Under the pieces are notes generated by a model. That model saw only the letters and a program-made list of their open reading frames with translations. It was not told the DNA's origin and made no database searches. This document shows, piece after piece, positions 27,218 to 37,700 of a stretch of 64,000 nt of DNA. Origin of the DNA: Plantactinospora soyae (GTDB lineage Bacteria > Actinomycetota > Actinomycetes > Mycobacteriales > Micromonosporaceae); NCBI RefSeq assembly GCF_014874095.1, contig NZ_JADBEB010000001.1:6448001-6512000 (forward strand). Direction: 5' to 3'. A program made the translations under genes and the position numbers. How positions within the stretch are numbered: position 1 is the first letter of the stretch; each line of letters starts with the position of its first letter.

Positions 27218-27350
27218 TTACGAGGGCCGGACGGATCATTGGTGGTGGAACCGTCCCGGCGTCACGGTGTGGGACCAGTCGAGGCGCCAGCGGCCCGCCG
27301 CACGGCGGTACGGCGGGCGGCGGTACGGCGATCGATGGCAGTGGATAGAA

Positions 27351-27396
27351 AGTCTTGCATCGCTCGATGGAGAGGTCAACTTTCTCCGGAAAAGTT
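27351..27396 (-). promoter_or_regulatory. GH10 promoter with upstream dyad
   Basis: On the minus strand TTGACC (27374-27379) and AAGACT (27351-27356) are 17 bases apart. The imperfect dyad aactttctccggaaaagtt (27378-27396) touches the -35. The arrangement parallels the GH11 promoter. Confidence 0.45.
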
Positions 27397-27537
27397 CCGA
27401 GCTGGTTCCTCGGTCCGTTTCTTCGGAATCTCGGTGTTGAGCAGCATCGGAGTGAGCCGACCCGGCAAGCCGGGCGATGACGATCTCGGAACGTCGACGA
27501 CGTACGGCGAAATCTTTCGGTGTTCCGGCCGTTCCGG

Positions 27538-28725
27538 TCAGCGGTTGGTCGGTTCGCGGTGCGTCACCACGAACGTGCTGTGGGCGGCGGTTGCCGCCAC
27601 CACCAGGGTCGCGAGGCAGGTCAGGGTCATCGGATCGACCACCATGCCGAGCGGAGCCATCGCGAGGAGTACGACGATCGCGACGAGGTGCGTCTTCGGG
27701 CGGCTGCCGAAGATGGCCTTCTTGAACAGCACGTACCCGATCAGGAACAGCACCGGGCCGCCCAGCACGCTGGCGACGACGGCGGGATCGGCGGCCCCGG
27801 TCGGATGCTTCAGCGTGAGGTCGTCGGCGACCGCCGTGACAATGATGCCGGCGACCATCGGAATGTGCGAATAGGTGTACGCCGACCGACCGAGCCGACC
27901 CGGCTCGTCGGACTCGTCGATGACCCGTTGGGCGGCGTCGGCGCTGCGGTCGAAGTAGATCCACCACAGCGCCACGGTGCCGAGGAAGGCGGCGGCGAAC
28001 GTGGTGAGGGTGGGCGGGTCGTGCGGCAGGTCGGCGAAGACCGAGCCGGTGACCAGGATGGACTCGCCGAGCGCGATGATGATGAAGAGTCGGGCCCGTT
28101 CGGCCAGGTGCGAACCGCTGATGGACCAGTCGGCCGGCCTGGACCGGCCCACTTTCGGTATGTAGAACCCGACGACCGCCGCCGTGGTGTCGATGGCCAA
28201 CGCCGTCGCCCACAGGGCCAGCCGGGCCGACCCGTGCACCACCCCACCGGCCAGCCAGAGCGGGGCGGAGGTCACCCGCCAGATCAGCATCCGCCGGAAG
28301 TTGTCGCGTAGCCCCGGATCCTCGCCGAGGGTCGCGACGACGAAGATGCACCGGCCGACCTCGAGCGTGACGTACGCCCCGGCGAACCAGAGGCCCCGTT
28401 CGCCGTACGCCTCGGGAATGGCCGAGGACATCACCAGGCTGATCCCCATCAGCGTGACCAGCATGCCCCGGACCAGGGGGCGGTCCGGATCGAACCAGTT
28501 GGTGATCCAGGCGGTGTCGACCCAGGCCCACCAGACCGCGAGCGTGAGCAGTGCGACCTCGACCGCGCCGAGGGGCGTCAGCCGGCTCAGCAGCAGTTCG
28601 GTCAGCTGGGTGACGGCCAGGACGTAGACCACGTCGAAGAACAGCTCGATGTGGGTGACCTGGGTCGCCTCCCCCTGCCGCAGGACGCTGCGCCGGTTGT
28701 CCCGCCTGGTCAACCTGGCCTCCAC
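27538..28725 (-). CDS. Low-temperature-requirement A (LtrA) family membrane protein
   Basis: The protein has 395 residues from GTG 28725. It is highly hydrophobic with about ten membrane segments. The LtrA signatures are HIELFFDVVYVLAVTQL near the N-terminus, VWWAWVDTAWITNWFDPD, HLAERARLFIIIALGESILV and TVALWWIYFDRSA. The family was named from a Listeria cold-growth locus and its biochemical role is not established. The ribosome-binding site is poor, so the exact start is uncertain. A TATACT box lies about 70 bases upstream near 28796. Confidence 0.9.
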   Translation of the reverse strand: MEARLTRRDNRRSVLRQGEATQVTHIELFFDVVYVLAVTQLTELLLSRLTPLGAVEVALLTLAVWWAWVDTAWITNWFDPDRPLVRGMLVTLMGISLVMSSAIPEAYGERGLWFAGAYVTLEVGRCIFVVATLGEDPGLRDNFRRMLIWRVTSAPLWLAGGVVHGSARLALWATALAIDTTAAVVGFYIPKVGRSRPADWSISGSHLAERARLFIIIALGESILVTGSVFADLPHDPPTLTTFAAAFLGTVALWWIYFDRSADAAQRVIDESDEPGRLGRSAYTYSHIPMVAGIIVTAVADDLTLKHPTGAADPAVVASVLGGPVLFLIGYVLFKKAIFGSRPKTHLVAIVVLLAMAPLGMVVDPMTLTCLATLVVAATAAHSTFVVTHREPTNR

Positions 28726-29154
28726 CCCGGGTCGGTCCGGCTCCCCGTGGACCTCAACTGGGCGATAAGCCGTGATACGTGCTAAAGGCGTGCTCTAGTA
28801 TAAATAATCCAACGTAGCGGGGATGCGGGACGATACGGACATCGGGCGATCCGTCGTTCGAGGCGTACGACCGGCCTCTCCGGCGTTCCGTGGGGCCGCC
28901 CGGCCGCTCCACCGGAGCTGTTTGCGGGTCGGTCAGGACGGGGATGCGAAGCACTCGATCGCCGGTTGGCCCGTACCGGGCCGGGACCGACGGTTCGCCG
29001 GACGAGTGGGCGGAGCGGAGGTCGGGCCGATCGAGGGCGGTACCCGACCGCACGGGCTCCTCGCGCCGGCGGAGCGGATCCGGCCGTGCCAGCTCTCGTG
29101 ACACCGAAGTCATCCAGGTCGTACGAGACGGGGGATTGCCCCGGCGGAGGAAAG
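28726..29154. other. Divergent intergenic region
   Basis: No gene was recognised. The LtrA-proximal part (28775-28815) is AT-rich, with a TATACT hexamer on the minus strand (agtata near 28796), a plausible promoter for LtrA. The rest is GC-rich spacer before the small membrane protein. Confidence 0.4.
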
Positions 29155-29322
29155 ATGCCCGTTCTTGCCAAGAAGATTCTGACCTGGCTGTTCGTGGGGT
29201 TCCTGGTCTTCTTCATCGCCTTCCGGCCGGACGGTGCCGCCGACCTGGTCGAGACGATCGGAGGACTGCTGATGGCGATCGCCCAGGGAATCGGCGATTT
29301 CCTCACCCGGCTGATGGCCTGA
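29155..29322 (+). CDS. Small membrane protein
   Basis: The protein has 55 residues from ATG 29155, directly after a GGCGGAGGAAAG ribosome site. The sequence has one strong membrane helix (ILTWLFVGFLVFFIAF) followed by an amphipathic helix (ADLVETIGGLLMAIAQGIGD) and the end FLTRLMA. Similar tiny proteins are common in actinomycetes. The function is unknown. It converges on the acetate kinase-like gene, 38 bases away. Confidence 0.7.
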   Translation: MPVLAKKILTWLFVGFLVFFIAFRPDGAADLVETIGGLLMAIAQGIGDFLTRLMA

Positions 29323-29360
29323 CGGTCTGCTCTGATGGCCTGACCGTCTGCCGAGCGGAG

Positions 29361-30497
29361 TCAGCGCAGCGCGGCGACGGTCTCGGCGGCCACCTGGAGG
29401 TCCTCCCGAGGCTCGACGACCAGCACCGGTACGCCGGCCCCCTCGGCCGAGACCACCGAGTCGACCTCCCGGTTGCCCCCGTCGGGTGGTTCGACGCCGA
29501 GCAGGCGGAGCCCGGCACAGATGTCGTGGCGCACCTCGGGCTGGTCCCAGCCGATCTCACCGGTGAAGACGAGGGCGTCCAGCCGGTCCAGGCTGGTCGC
29601 GGCGGCGGCCAGCTCCCGGCGTACCCGGTGGGCGTAGACCGCCAGCGCGAGCGCCGCGGCGGGGTCCTGCGGCGCGGCGGCGACCAGGTCCCGGGTGTCC
29701 GAGGACCGGCCGTCGGAGAGGCCGAGCAGCCCGGCCCGGTGGTTCAGGCCCTCGCTCAGCTCGGCCAGACCGAGCCGGTCGTCGTCGAGCAGCCAGAGCA
29801 GCATTCCCGGGTCGACCGCGCCGGAGCGCTTCGACATCGGTATCCCGTCCAGCGGGGTGAATCCCATCGAGGTGTCGACGCTGCGGCCGTTCCGGACGGC
29901 GCAGACCGAGGCGCCGCCGCCGAGGTGGGCCAGCAGGAGCTGGAGCCCGTCGACCGGGCGGCCGAGCAGTTCGGCGCTCCGGCGCAGCGCGTACGCGTAG
30001 GAGAGGCCGTGGAAGCCGTAGCGGCGCAGCCCCCAGCGTCGGCGCCACTGCGCGGGCAGCGGGTAGGTGGCGGCGGCGTCCGGCAGGTGCGCGTGGAAGG
30101 CGGTGTCCGGGCAGAGCACCTGCGGCACGCCGGGAAGCTGGTCCCGGATCCGGTCGAGCAGCCGCAGCGCGGGCGGCAGGTGCAGCGGGGCCAGGGTGTT
30201 CAGCCGGTCCAGGTCGGCGCGGACCGCGTCGTCGAGCCGGGTCGGGGTCCGGACCAGGTCGCCGCCGTGCACCAGGCGGTGGCCCACCGCGTCGGGCGGT
30301 TCGTGCGCGCCGATGAACTCCTGTACGGCCCGGTCGGCCCCGGCCGAGCCGGGCGGCTCGGAGCGTTGGAGCCCGTCGACGACCTCGCCGTCCCGGACGT
30401 AGTCGAGCCGGAGGCTGGCTGAACCCGCGTTGACGGTCAGCACGACCGGGAGTTGCGGGGACCGGTCCGCTGGTCGGTCGGGTGCCGCGGCCGACAT
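29361..30497 (-). CDS. Acetate/propionate kinase-like protein with altered GIGEN motif
   Basis: The protein has 378 residues from ATG 30497 (AAGGGGG six bases upstream). Family blocks are present: VLTVNAGSASLRLDYV, GHRLVHGGDLV, YGFHGLSYAYALRR, LLLAHLGGGASVCAV, DTSMGFTPLDGIPM and RSGAVDPGML. The enzyme would interconvert acetyl phosphate and ATP. The usual C-terminal FT(G/A)GIGEN motif, whose Glu helps bind magnesium, reads FTGEIGWDQ here. No phosphotransacetylase or phosphoketolase gene is next to it. It is divergent from the secreted glycan operon and shares a spacer with CG-centred palindromes. It could be active with a displaced Glu or have another substrate. Confidence 0.85.
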   Translation of the reverse strand: MSAAAPDRPADRSPQLPVVLTVNAGSASLRLDYVRDGEVVDGLQRSEPPGSAGADRAVQEFIGAHEPPDAVGHRLVHGGDLVRTPTRLDDAVRADLDRLNTLAPLHLPPALRLLDRIRDQLPGVPQVLCPDTAFHAHLPDAAATYPLPAQWRRRWGLRRYGFHGLSYAYALRRSAELLGRPVDGLQLLLAHLGGGASVCAVRNGRSVDTSMGFTPLDGIPMSKRSGAVDPGMLLWLLDDDRLGLAELSEGLNHRAGLLGLSDGRSSDTRDLVAAAPQDPAAALALAVYAHRVRRELAAAATSLDRLDALVFTGEIGWDQPEVRHDICAGLRLLGVEPPDGGNREVDSVVSAEGAGVPVLVVEPREDLQVAAETVAALR

Positions 30498-30608
30498 TCG
30501 CCGCCCCCTTCCCACGCGTCGTCGCCCGCGACCGTCCGTCGCGCCGGTATGTCGCCTTACCCGCCACCCGCCCGGTCCACTCCTTCCTGCCGGTCTATGC
30601 CTCGGCGC

Positions 30609-30620
30609 CGAAACGTTTCG
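30609..30620. promoter_or_regulatory. LacI-type palindromic operator
   Basis: cgaaacgtttcg is a perfect 12-base CG-centred palindrome in the spacer between the acetate kinase-like gene and the glycan operon. A half-site-like aacgttttcgg follows at once. The rest of 30498-30837 holds no gene. Confidence 0.6.
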
Positions 30621-30713
30621 TCAACGTTTTCGGATGTAAGGCAGTGATCAAAGCTGGTGGCGGGCATGACCGTCGATCGAAGTTACACCGCCGCAATGCA
30701 CGCAACATCTTGC

Positions 30714-30727
30714 CGAAAACCTTTTCG
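30714..30727. promoter_or_regulatory. Second palindrome upstream of the glycan operon
   Basis: cgaaaaccttttcg has perfect six-base arms about a two-base centre, 111 bases before the first gene of the operon. It resembles the site at 30609 and may be a second operator. Confidence 0.45.
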
Positions 30728-30837
30728 TACGCCATCGTGTGCTGAACGCCGACTCCCACCACGCCGCTGATCCCTTGGCGGTCCCGGCGCCGAGAAATTG
30801 ATCTTTATCAATCCCTTGAGTGAAGGAGGAACTGACG

Positions 30838-32139
30838 ATGAGGCGATGGTGGCCGGCCATGGTGCCGCTACTGGCGGCGGGCCTGGTGATGACCGGGATA
30901 GGGGTCGCACAGGCCGCTCCCGGCGACAACCTGGCCTGGACCGCGACCGCGACCGCGTCCTACACCTCGGCCTGGGAGAACGTGGGAGCGATTCGCGACG
31001 GGATCGACCCGACCCAGTCGAACGACACCCAGAACCCCCGCTGGGGCACCTGGCCCAACACCGGTGAGCAGTGGGTGCAGCTGACCTGGAGCCAGCCGCA
31101 GACGATCCGGGCCGCCGAGGTCTACTTCTTCGACGACAACGGCGGCGTACGGCTGCCGGCGTCGTGGCGGGTGCAGAGCTGGAACGGCAGCGCCTACACC
31201 GACGTCGCCGGGGCCAGCGGGTACCCGGTCGCGGCCAACCGCTACAACCTGGTCACCTTCAACGCGGTCAGCACCAGCCAGCTGCGGGTGGTGCTACAGA
31301 GCGGCGCGGGCTCGGTCGGGCTGCTGGAGGTCAAGGCACACGCCCAGGCACCGGGCGGCGGCCCGACCACTCCACCGACCACTCCGCCGGCCTCCGGCTG
31401 GAACCCGCCGTCGAACCTGGTGACACCGCTGGACGAGGTGTGGCGACACCAGGAGCAGACCTACAACAACGGCAACCTGTACGGCTTCCGCAACTACGGC
31501 TGGGACCAGCTCTTCGCCAACGGCGGCTACGTCAACTACTGCGTCCGCTGGGACTCCTCGGCCAACGTCACGACGGCTCAGCGCGACCAGATCCACGCGG
31601 CCCTGGCCCGGCAGCACAAGAAGTGGATGGACGTGATGGTCGGACACAACGCGTTCCCGTACACCAATGTGCCGATCCGGGTGGTCGGCTGGGCGGTCCG
31701 CAACCGATCCCAGTTGCAGTGGTCGGACACCTCGGTCGACATCTACGTCAATGACATCCGGGAGAACGCACCGCAGTGCGCGGCACCCTGCGGCCGGTTC
31801 TTCAACCAGAGCGGCCAGTACCCGAACTGTCCCGGCGGCCCGTCCCGACACTACGACCAGTCGCTCTGGTTGACCGACGGGTTCGGCGGCGGTGCCGGCG
31901 GCGACTGGGGCCAGCGAATGGGCCGCGAGTACTTCATGAACAACATCAATGCCGAGAACATGACCATCCTGCTGCACGAGATCGGCCATACCTACGGGTT
32001 GGACGACTTCTACGACTGGACCCCGACCGGCGTGAACAGTTTCATCATGAAGGCCGGCAGCGCCAGCTCGATCACGGAGTTCGATCGCTGGATGTTCCGG
32101 GACTGGTGGCGGCACCTGAAGAGCCGCTACGGCTACTGA
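30838..32139 (+). CDS. Secreted zinc metallopeptidase-like protein with discoidin-like module
   Basis: The protein has 433 residues from ATG 30838, with GGAGG eight bases upstream. A Sec signal ends at AQAAPGDN. Residues about 31-170 are a discoidin/F5-8-type or CBM-like module (TASYTSAWENVGAIRDGIDP, NPRWGTWPNTGEQWVQLTW). A near copy forms the end of the protein at 34774. A Thr/Pro linker leads to a 240-residue domain with the metzincin-like motif HEIGHTYGLDD (His380, Glu381, His384, Asp390) and a possible Met-turn FIMKAG, with paired cysteines around PQCAAPCG. It is likely a secreted peptidase. Its place beside an arabinofuranosidase suggests a wall glycoprotein substrate, which is inference. 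Confidence 0.75.
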   Translation: MRRWWPAMVPLLAAGLVMTGIGVAQAAPGDNLAWTATATASYTSAWENVGAIRDGIDPTQSNDTQNPRWGTWPNTGEQWVQLTWSQPQTIRAAEVYFFDDNGGVRLPASWRVQSWNGSAYTDVAGASGYPVAANRYNLVTFNAVSTSQLRVVLQSGAGSVGLLEVKAHAQAPGGGPTTPPTTPPASGWNPPSNLVTPLDEVWRHQEQTYNNGNLYGFRNYGWDQLFANGGYVNYCVRWDSSANVTTAQRDQIHAALARQHKKWMDVMVGHNAFPYTNVPIRVVGWAVRNRSQLQWSDTSVDIYVNDIRENAPQCAAPCGRFFNQSGQYPNCPGGPSRHYDQSLWLTDGFGGGAGGDWGQRMGREYFMNNINAENMTILLHEIGHTYGLDDFYDWTPTGVNSFIMKAGSASSITEFDRWMFRDWWRHLKSRYGY

Positions 32140-32215
32140 TCCGGCCGCTCGACTTCACCCGGGGTCGCCCGGTCCGCACGCCGGGCGACCCCCACCCCCG
32201 GAGGTGACCACCACC

Positions 32216-34696
32216 ATGCACCACCCCGCCCTGTCCCGTAGATCCCTGTTGCAGACCGGCGCCGCCGCCGTGGTGGGCGCGACGGTGGCCGGCGCGCTGC
32301 CGGGCCAGCCGGCCGTCGCGGCCCGGCCCGACGTCGGCGTCTCCGCGTACGCCTTTCCGCTGTCCGCGGTCACCCTGCTGGCCGGCCCGTTCCAGGCCAA
32401 CGCGGGCCGTACCCAGGCCTACCTGAACTTCGTCGACGCCGATCGGCTGTTGCACACCTTCCGGCTCAACTACGGCCTGTCGTCCTCGGCGACCGCCTGC
32501 GGGGGCTGGGAGTCACCAACGACCGAACTGCGCGGACACTCCACCGGACACCTGCTGACCGCGCTGGCCCAGGCGTACGCGAACACCGGTTCGGCCGCGT
32601 TCAAGACCAAGGGGGACTACCTCGTCGCGCAGCTGGCGATCTGCCAGAACCGGGCCACCACCGCCGGCTACAACACCGGCTACCTCTCGGCGTACCCGGA
32701 GAGCTTCATCGACCGGGTGGAGGCCCGGCAGCAGGTCTGGGCGCCGTACTACACGCTGCACAAGATCATGGCGGGGCTGCTCGACATGCACCAGCTCGCC
32801 GGCAACGCCCAGGCGCTCGACGTCCTCGTCCGGATGGCGGCCTGGGTCAAGTTCCGCAACGACCGGCTGACCCAGACCCAGCGGCAGAACATGCTGGACA
32901 CCGAGTTCGGCGGGATGAACGAGGTGCTGACCAACCTCTACCAGCTCACCGAGAACCCGGACCATCTCGCCACCGCCCGCTACTTCGACCACGCCGAGAT
33001 CTTCGACCCGCTGGCGGCGAACACCGACGCGCTGAACAACTACCACGCGAACACCCAGATCCCGAAGGCCCTCGGCGCGATCCGGGAGTACCACGCCACC
33101 GGCACCACCCGGTACCGCGACATCGCCGTCAACTTCTGGGACATCGTCGTCGGCCGGCACACCTACGCGATCGGCGGCAACTCCAACGGCGAGTACTTCA
33201 AGGCGCCGAACCGGATCGCCAGCGAGCTGTCCGACAGCACCTGCGAGTGCTGCAACACGTACAACATGTTGAAGCTGTCCCGGCAGCTCTTCTTCACCAA
33301 CCCGGCCCGGCTGGACTACCTCGACTACTACGAGGCGGCGCTCTGGAACCACCTGATCGGCGCGCAGAACCCGAGCTCGTCGCACGGCTTCCACAGCTAC
33401 TACATACCGCTGCGGGCCGGTGGGATCAAGACGTACAGCAACGACTACAACAGCTTCTCCTGCTGCCACGGCACCGGGATGGAGACGCACACCAAGCTCG
33501 CCGACAGCATCTACTTCCACAACGGCGACATCCTGTACGTCAACCTCTTCGCCGCCTCCCGTCTGGTCTGGCCGGGCCGGGGCATCACGGTCCAGCAGGA
33601 CACCACCTTCCCGGAGGCGCCGTCGAGCCGGCTCACCGTCACCGGGTCCGGCGCGATCGACCTGCGGATCCGGATTCCCCGCTGGGCCACCGGCGCCGAG
33701 GTACGACTCAACGGCACCGTGCAGTCCGGCGTGACGGCCGGCAGCTTCGCCCGGATCAACCGCACGTGGGCCTCCGGTGACGTGGTCGAGATCAGCCTGC
33801 CGATGGCGCTGACCCGGGAGGCCACCCCGGACAACAGCACCGTGCAGGCGGTGAAGCACGGACCGATCGTGCTCGCCGGGGCGTACGGCAGCACCAACCT
33901 CTCCGCGCTGCCCACCCTCGACCCGGCCAGCCTGCGGGCGACGTCGACCCCGTTGCAGTACACCGGGACCGCCAGCACCGGTTCGGTGACCCTGCTGCCG
34001 TTCTACAAGATGCACGGGCAGCGGTACACGGTCTACTGGACGGTGACCGGCGCCCCGCCGGCGCCGTTCGTCGCGCACTACCGGCTCGACGAGACCGCCG
34101 GCACCTCGGCCGCCGATGCCACCGGCAACGGCCGGACCGGCACCCTGACCGGCGGCGCGACCTGGACGACCGGCCGGACCGGGAGCGCGGTCAACCTCAA
34201 CGGCACCGGCGCGCACGTCGGGCTGCCGGCCGGGCTGCTCGCCGGCGCGACCGCGTTCACGGTCGCGACCTGGGTCCGGCGGACCGCCGCGACGGCCTGG
34301 GCCCGGGTCTTCGACTTCGGCTCGGGCACCGGGCAATACCTGTTCCTCACCCCGCAGAGCGGCACCGGCACCGCGCGGTTCGCCATCACCAGCGGCGGGG
34401 CCGGGGCCGAGCAGCAGATCAACGCTCCGGCCGCGCTGCCGGTCGGGGCCTGGACGCACGTCGTGGTCACCCAGACCGGCAACCTCGGCGTGCTCTACGT
34501 CAATGGTGTCGAGGTGGCCCGGAACACCGCGCTGACCACCCGGCCGTCCGGGCTCGGCAGCACCACCCAGAACTGGATCGGCCGCTCGCAGTACTCCGGC
34601 GACCCGTACCTGGCCGGCGCGGTGGACGGCTTCCGGGTCTACGCCCGGGCCCTGAGCGCGGCCGAGGTCGCCGACCTCAACGCGACCGGCCTGTGA
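32216..34696 (+). CDS. Secreted GH127/GH146-type beta-L-arabinofuranosidase with LamG domain
   Basis: The protein has 826 residues from ATG 32216, placed 11 bases after GGAGG. The GTG at 32204 lies within the ribosome site. A Tat signal (LSRRSLLQTGAAAVVG) leads to the DUF1680 alpha/alpha barrel: CGGWESPTTELRGHSTGHLL, VWAPYYTLHKIMAGLLDM, STCECCNTYNMLKLSRQLF and NSFSCCHGTGMETHTKLADS. The cysteine blocks correspond to the zinc-bound cysteines of this family, one of which is the nucleophile. The last 200 residues are a LamG/concanavalin-like module (VAHYRLDETAGTSAADATGN, FDFGSGTGQYLFLTPQ). The enzyme should release beta-L-arabinofuranose from plant glycans outside the cell. It lies 76 bases after the peptidase gene and 77 before the next. 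Confidence 0.9.
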   Translation: MHHPALSRRSLLQTGAAAVVGATVAGALPGQPAVAARPDVGVSAYAFPLSAVTLLAGPFQANAGRTQAYLNFVDADRLLHTFRLNYGLSSSATACGGWESPTTELRGHSTGHLLTALAQAYANTGSAAFKTKGDYLVAQLAICQNRATTAGYNTGYLSAYPESFIDRVEARQQVWAPYYTLHKIMAGLLDMHQLAGNAQALDVLVRMAAWVKFRNDRLTQTQRQNMLDTEFGGMNEVLTNLYQLTENPDHLATARYFDHAEIFDPLAANTDALNNYHANTQIPKALGAIREYHATGTTRYRDIAVNFWDIVVGRHTYAIGGNSNGEYFKAPNRIASELSDSTCECCNTYNMLKLSRQLFFTNPARLDYLDYYEAALWNHLIGAQNPSSSHGFHSYYIPLRAGGIKTYSNDYNSFSCCHGTGMETHTKLADSIYFHNGDILYVNLFAASRLVWPGRGITVQQDTTFPEAPSSRLTVTGSGAIDLRIRIPRWATGAEVRLNGTVQSGVTAGSFARINRTWASGDVVEISLPMALTREATPDNSTVQAVKHGPIVLAGAYGSTNLSALPTLDPASLRATSTPLQYTGTASTGSVTLLPFYKMHGQRYTVYWTVTGAPPAPFVAHYRLDETAGTSAADATGNGRTGTLTGGATWTTGRTGSAVNLNGTGAHVGLPAGLLAGATAFTVATWVRRTAATAWARVFDFGSGTGQYLFLTPQSGTGTARFAITSGGAGAEQQINAPAALPVGAWTHVVVTQTGNLGVLYVNGVEVARNTALTTRPSGLGSTTQNWIGRSQYSGDPYLAGAVDGFRVYARALSAAEVADLNATGL

Positions 34697-34773
34697 CCGT
34701 CGTTCCGGAGCGGACCCACCCCCGTCCACGCCGGACGTGCCCACCTCACCACAACCCCCTTGGAGGTGACCCG

Positions 34774-37700
34774 ATGCGGTTCGCACCGGGCAGAAAGCGG
34801 CGATTCCGGGCGGCCGGGCTGGTGGTCGTACTGGCTGCCACCGGCGCCCTGGCGGCACCCGGAACGCCGGCCATGGCCGCGCAGACCATCGGCTTTCCCA
34901 CGTTCTCCGGACCGGCCGTTCCGGCGCCACCGGTCGGCTACGACACCGGCAACACCATGCAGGCGATCTACAACGCCGAGAGCGGCGGCACCGACTTCTG
35001 GATGGACCGGCTGCTGGGCCGGCCCGGCAACGACCCGGCCGGAACCTGGCTGATGAGCCGGGGCCGAGGCATGTTCATGTACACCCACAACCCGTCCGTG
35101 ATCGGCTTCGGCGGCAACGCCGCGTACTGGGACAACATCAGCGGCCAGAACGCGTACGCGGTCGCGGTCACCCCCGGCACCTTCACCGAACAGGTGTCCA
35201 GCCGGTGGCAGTCGCCCAGCCACTGGCGCGGCGTCTACACCAGCGGCTCGGTCCGGGTCGAGGTGTCGAAGTTCATCACCGGACAGAACGTGGCGGTGAC
35301 CAACCTCAACGTTGTGAACACCGGCTCCGGCTCGGCGACCGTGCAGTTGCGGGCCACCTCGCCGTACGCCACCACGGGCAGCGGCAGCGAGCTGACCGGT
35401 ACCCGGGCGGTGAAGAACGGGCTGACCACGCTCTACCCCCGGCTGTCCGGAGACGGCTTCACGGTCAGCTCCGGCGGGCTGAACCGGTCGGTGACGCTCG
35501 CCGCCGGGGCGAGCCTGCGCACCAAGGTGCAGCTCGGGTTCGTGGCCAACGAGATCCCGGAATCGCTGGCCGAGTACAACGCCTACCAGGGCTACACCCC
35601 GGCGACCGCGTTCGCCACGCACGTCCGGGCGTACAACCGGTGGTGGGCGGAGAACATCCCGTACATCGACGTGCCGGACGCGGCGATCAAGAAGAACGTC
35701 TACTACCGCTGGTGGTTGATGCGCTTCAACTACCTGGACGTCGACATCCCCGGCCAGGACTTCCAGTTCCCGACCTCGGTCGAGGGGGCGCTCGGCTACA
35801 ACAACGCGATCGTGCTGACCCAGCCGATGCACATCGACGACCTGAAGTACCTGCGGAACCCGATCTACTCGTACGGGCCGTGGACCTCGATCGGGCAGGT
35901 GTCGCGCAACGGGCGGTTCATGGACAACCCCGGGGACCCGGAGAACTGGTCGAACTCCTACACCCAGTACGTCGCCGAGGCGGCCTGGCGCAGCTACCAG
36001 ATCCACGGCGGGCAACCGGCGATCGCGGCCAACCTGGCCCGGTACGCCGAGCAGGACGTCAAGGGCCAGCTCGCGACGTACGACACCAACAACAACGGCG
36101 TGATCGAGTACGACTGGGGCGCGATGACCGGCAACGACGCCGACGCGGTGTCGTTCCACTGGCGGTCCGGCAACCTCGACCGCGCCGAGGGGGCGTACGT
36201 CTGGAGCAACGCGATGGCGGCGGTGCAGGCGTACACGCTGCTCGGCAACACGGCCAAGGCGAACGAGATGCAGACGATCGCCAACCGGATCCGGGACGGC
36301 ATCGTCAACGTGCTGTGGAACCCGTCCCGGCAACTGCTGGAGCACAAGCACGTCTCGACCAACACGCACGTGCCGTGGAAGGAGATCAACAACTACTACC
36401 CGTACTCGGTCGGGCTGATGCCGAACACCGACCAGTACCGGCAGGCGCTGCGGCTCTACGACGACCCGGCGGAGTATCCGATCTTCCCGTTCTTCACCGC
36501 GAACCAGCGGGACAAGGCGGCGGCTGCCGCCGCCGGCCAGCCGGGCAGCAACAACTTCTCCACGATCAACTCGACGGTGCAGTTCCGGCTCTACTCCTCG
36601 GTGCTGCGCAACTATCCGAACCAGTGGATGACGGCCGAGAACTACAAGCAGCTCCTCTACTGGAACGCCTGGGCGCAGTACATCGGTGGCAACACCCAGT
36701 GGCCGGACGCGAACGAGTTCTGGGCCGACTGGAACGGTTCCAGCCGGACCATCAACTACCGGTCCTGGATCCACCACAACATCCTGGGCAGCAGCAACTG
36801 GACCGTGGTCGAGGACGTCGCCGGGCTGCGCCCGCGCAACGACAACCAGATCGAACTCTCCCCGATCAACATCAACTGGTCGCACTTCGCGGTGAACAAC
36901 CTGAAGTACCGCAACATGGACCTCAGCGTGGTCTGGGACGACCCGGCCGACGGGGTGACCCGGTATTCCGGGGTTCCGCAGGGCTACTCGGTCTACCTGA
37001 ACGGCACCCGGGCGTTCACCGTGGACCGGATCACCCGGGTGCTCTACAACCCGGCGACCGGCGCGGTCACCCTGCCGGCCGGTGGCACGACCAGCTTCAG
37101 CACCGCCGTCGCCGGGCTGCAACTTCCGCAGCAGGTGGTGCAGAACAGCGCCCGGATGGTGGACATGTTCGCCAAGGCGGGCGCGGACCTGACGTCCACG
37201 ACCGCGAACCTGGCCCAGGGGGCGACGGCGACCGCGTCGTACACCGCCTCCGGCACCTCGACCGGGGCGGCGATCGACGGCTTCCCGATCAACGAGCCGA
37301 TCTGGGGCGGCTACGGCTCGCCGAACGCCGTCGACTCGTACGAGGTGAACTTCGGGCAGTCCCGGGCCGTCGACGAGGTACGACTGTGGTTCCGCAACGA
37401 CCGGGCGACCAACCGGTACCGGCCACCGGCGTCGTACAACGTGCAGTACTGGAACGGTACGGCCTGGGTCGACGCGGCGGCCCAGGCGAAGTCCCCGGGC
37501 ACCCCGCAGTCGAACTACAACCGGGTCGGATTCACCCCGGCCAGCACCGCCCGGCTCCGGGTGCAGTTCACCCACGCCTCCGGGGCGGCGAAGACCGGGC
37601 TGACCGAGATCAAGATCTACAACCGGGGCGGCACGAACCCCGACCCGGACCCCGATCCCGATCCCGAGCCGGAACCCGGCGGCAACGTGGCGGGGGCGGC

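Noticed and set aside
28890-30422. A 510-codon plus-strand frame over the acetate kinase-like gene
   Set aside because: The kinase motifs are on the minus strand. The plus frame has low-complexity GC-rich composition and no motifs.
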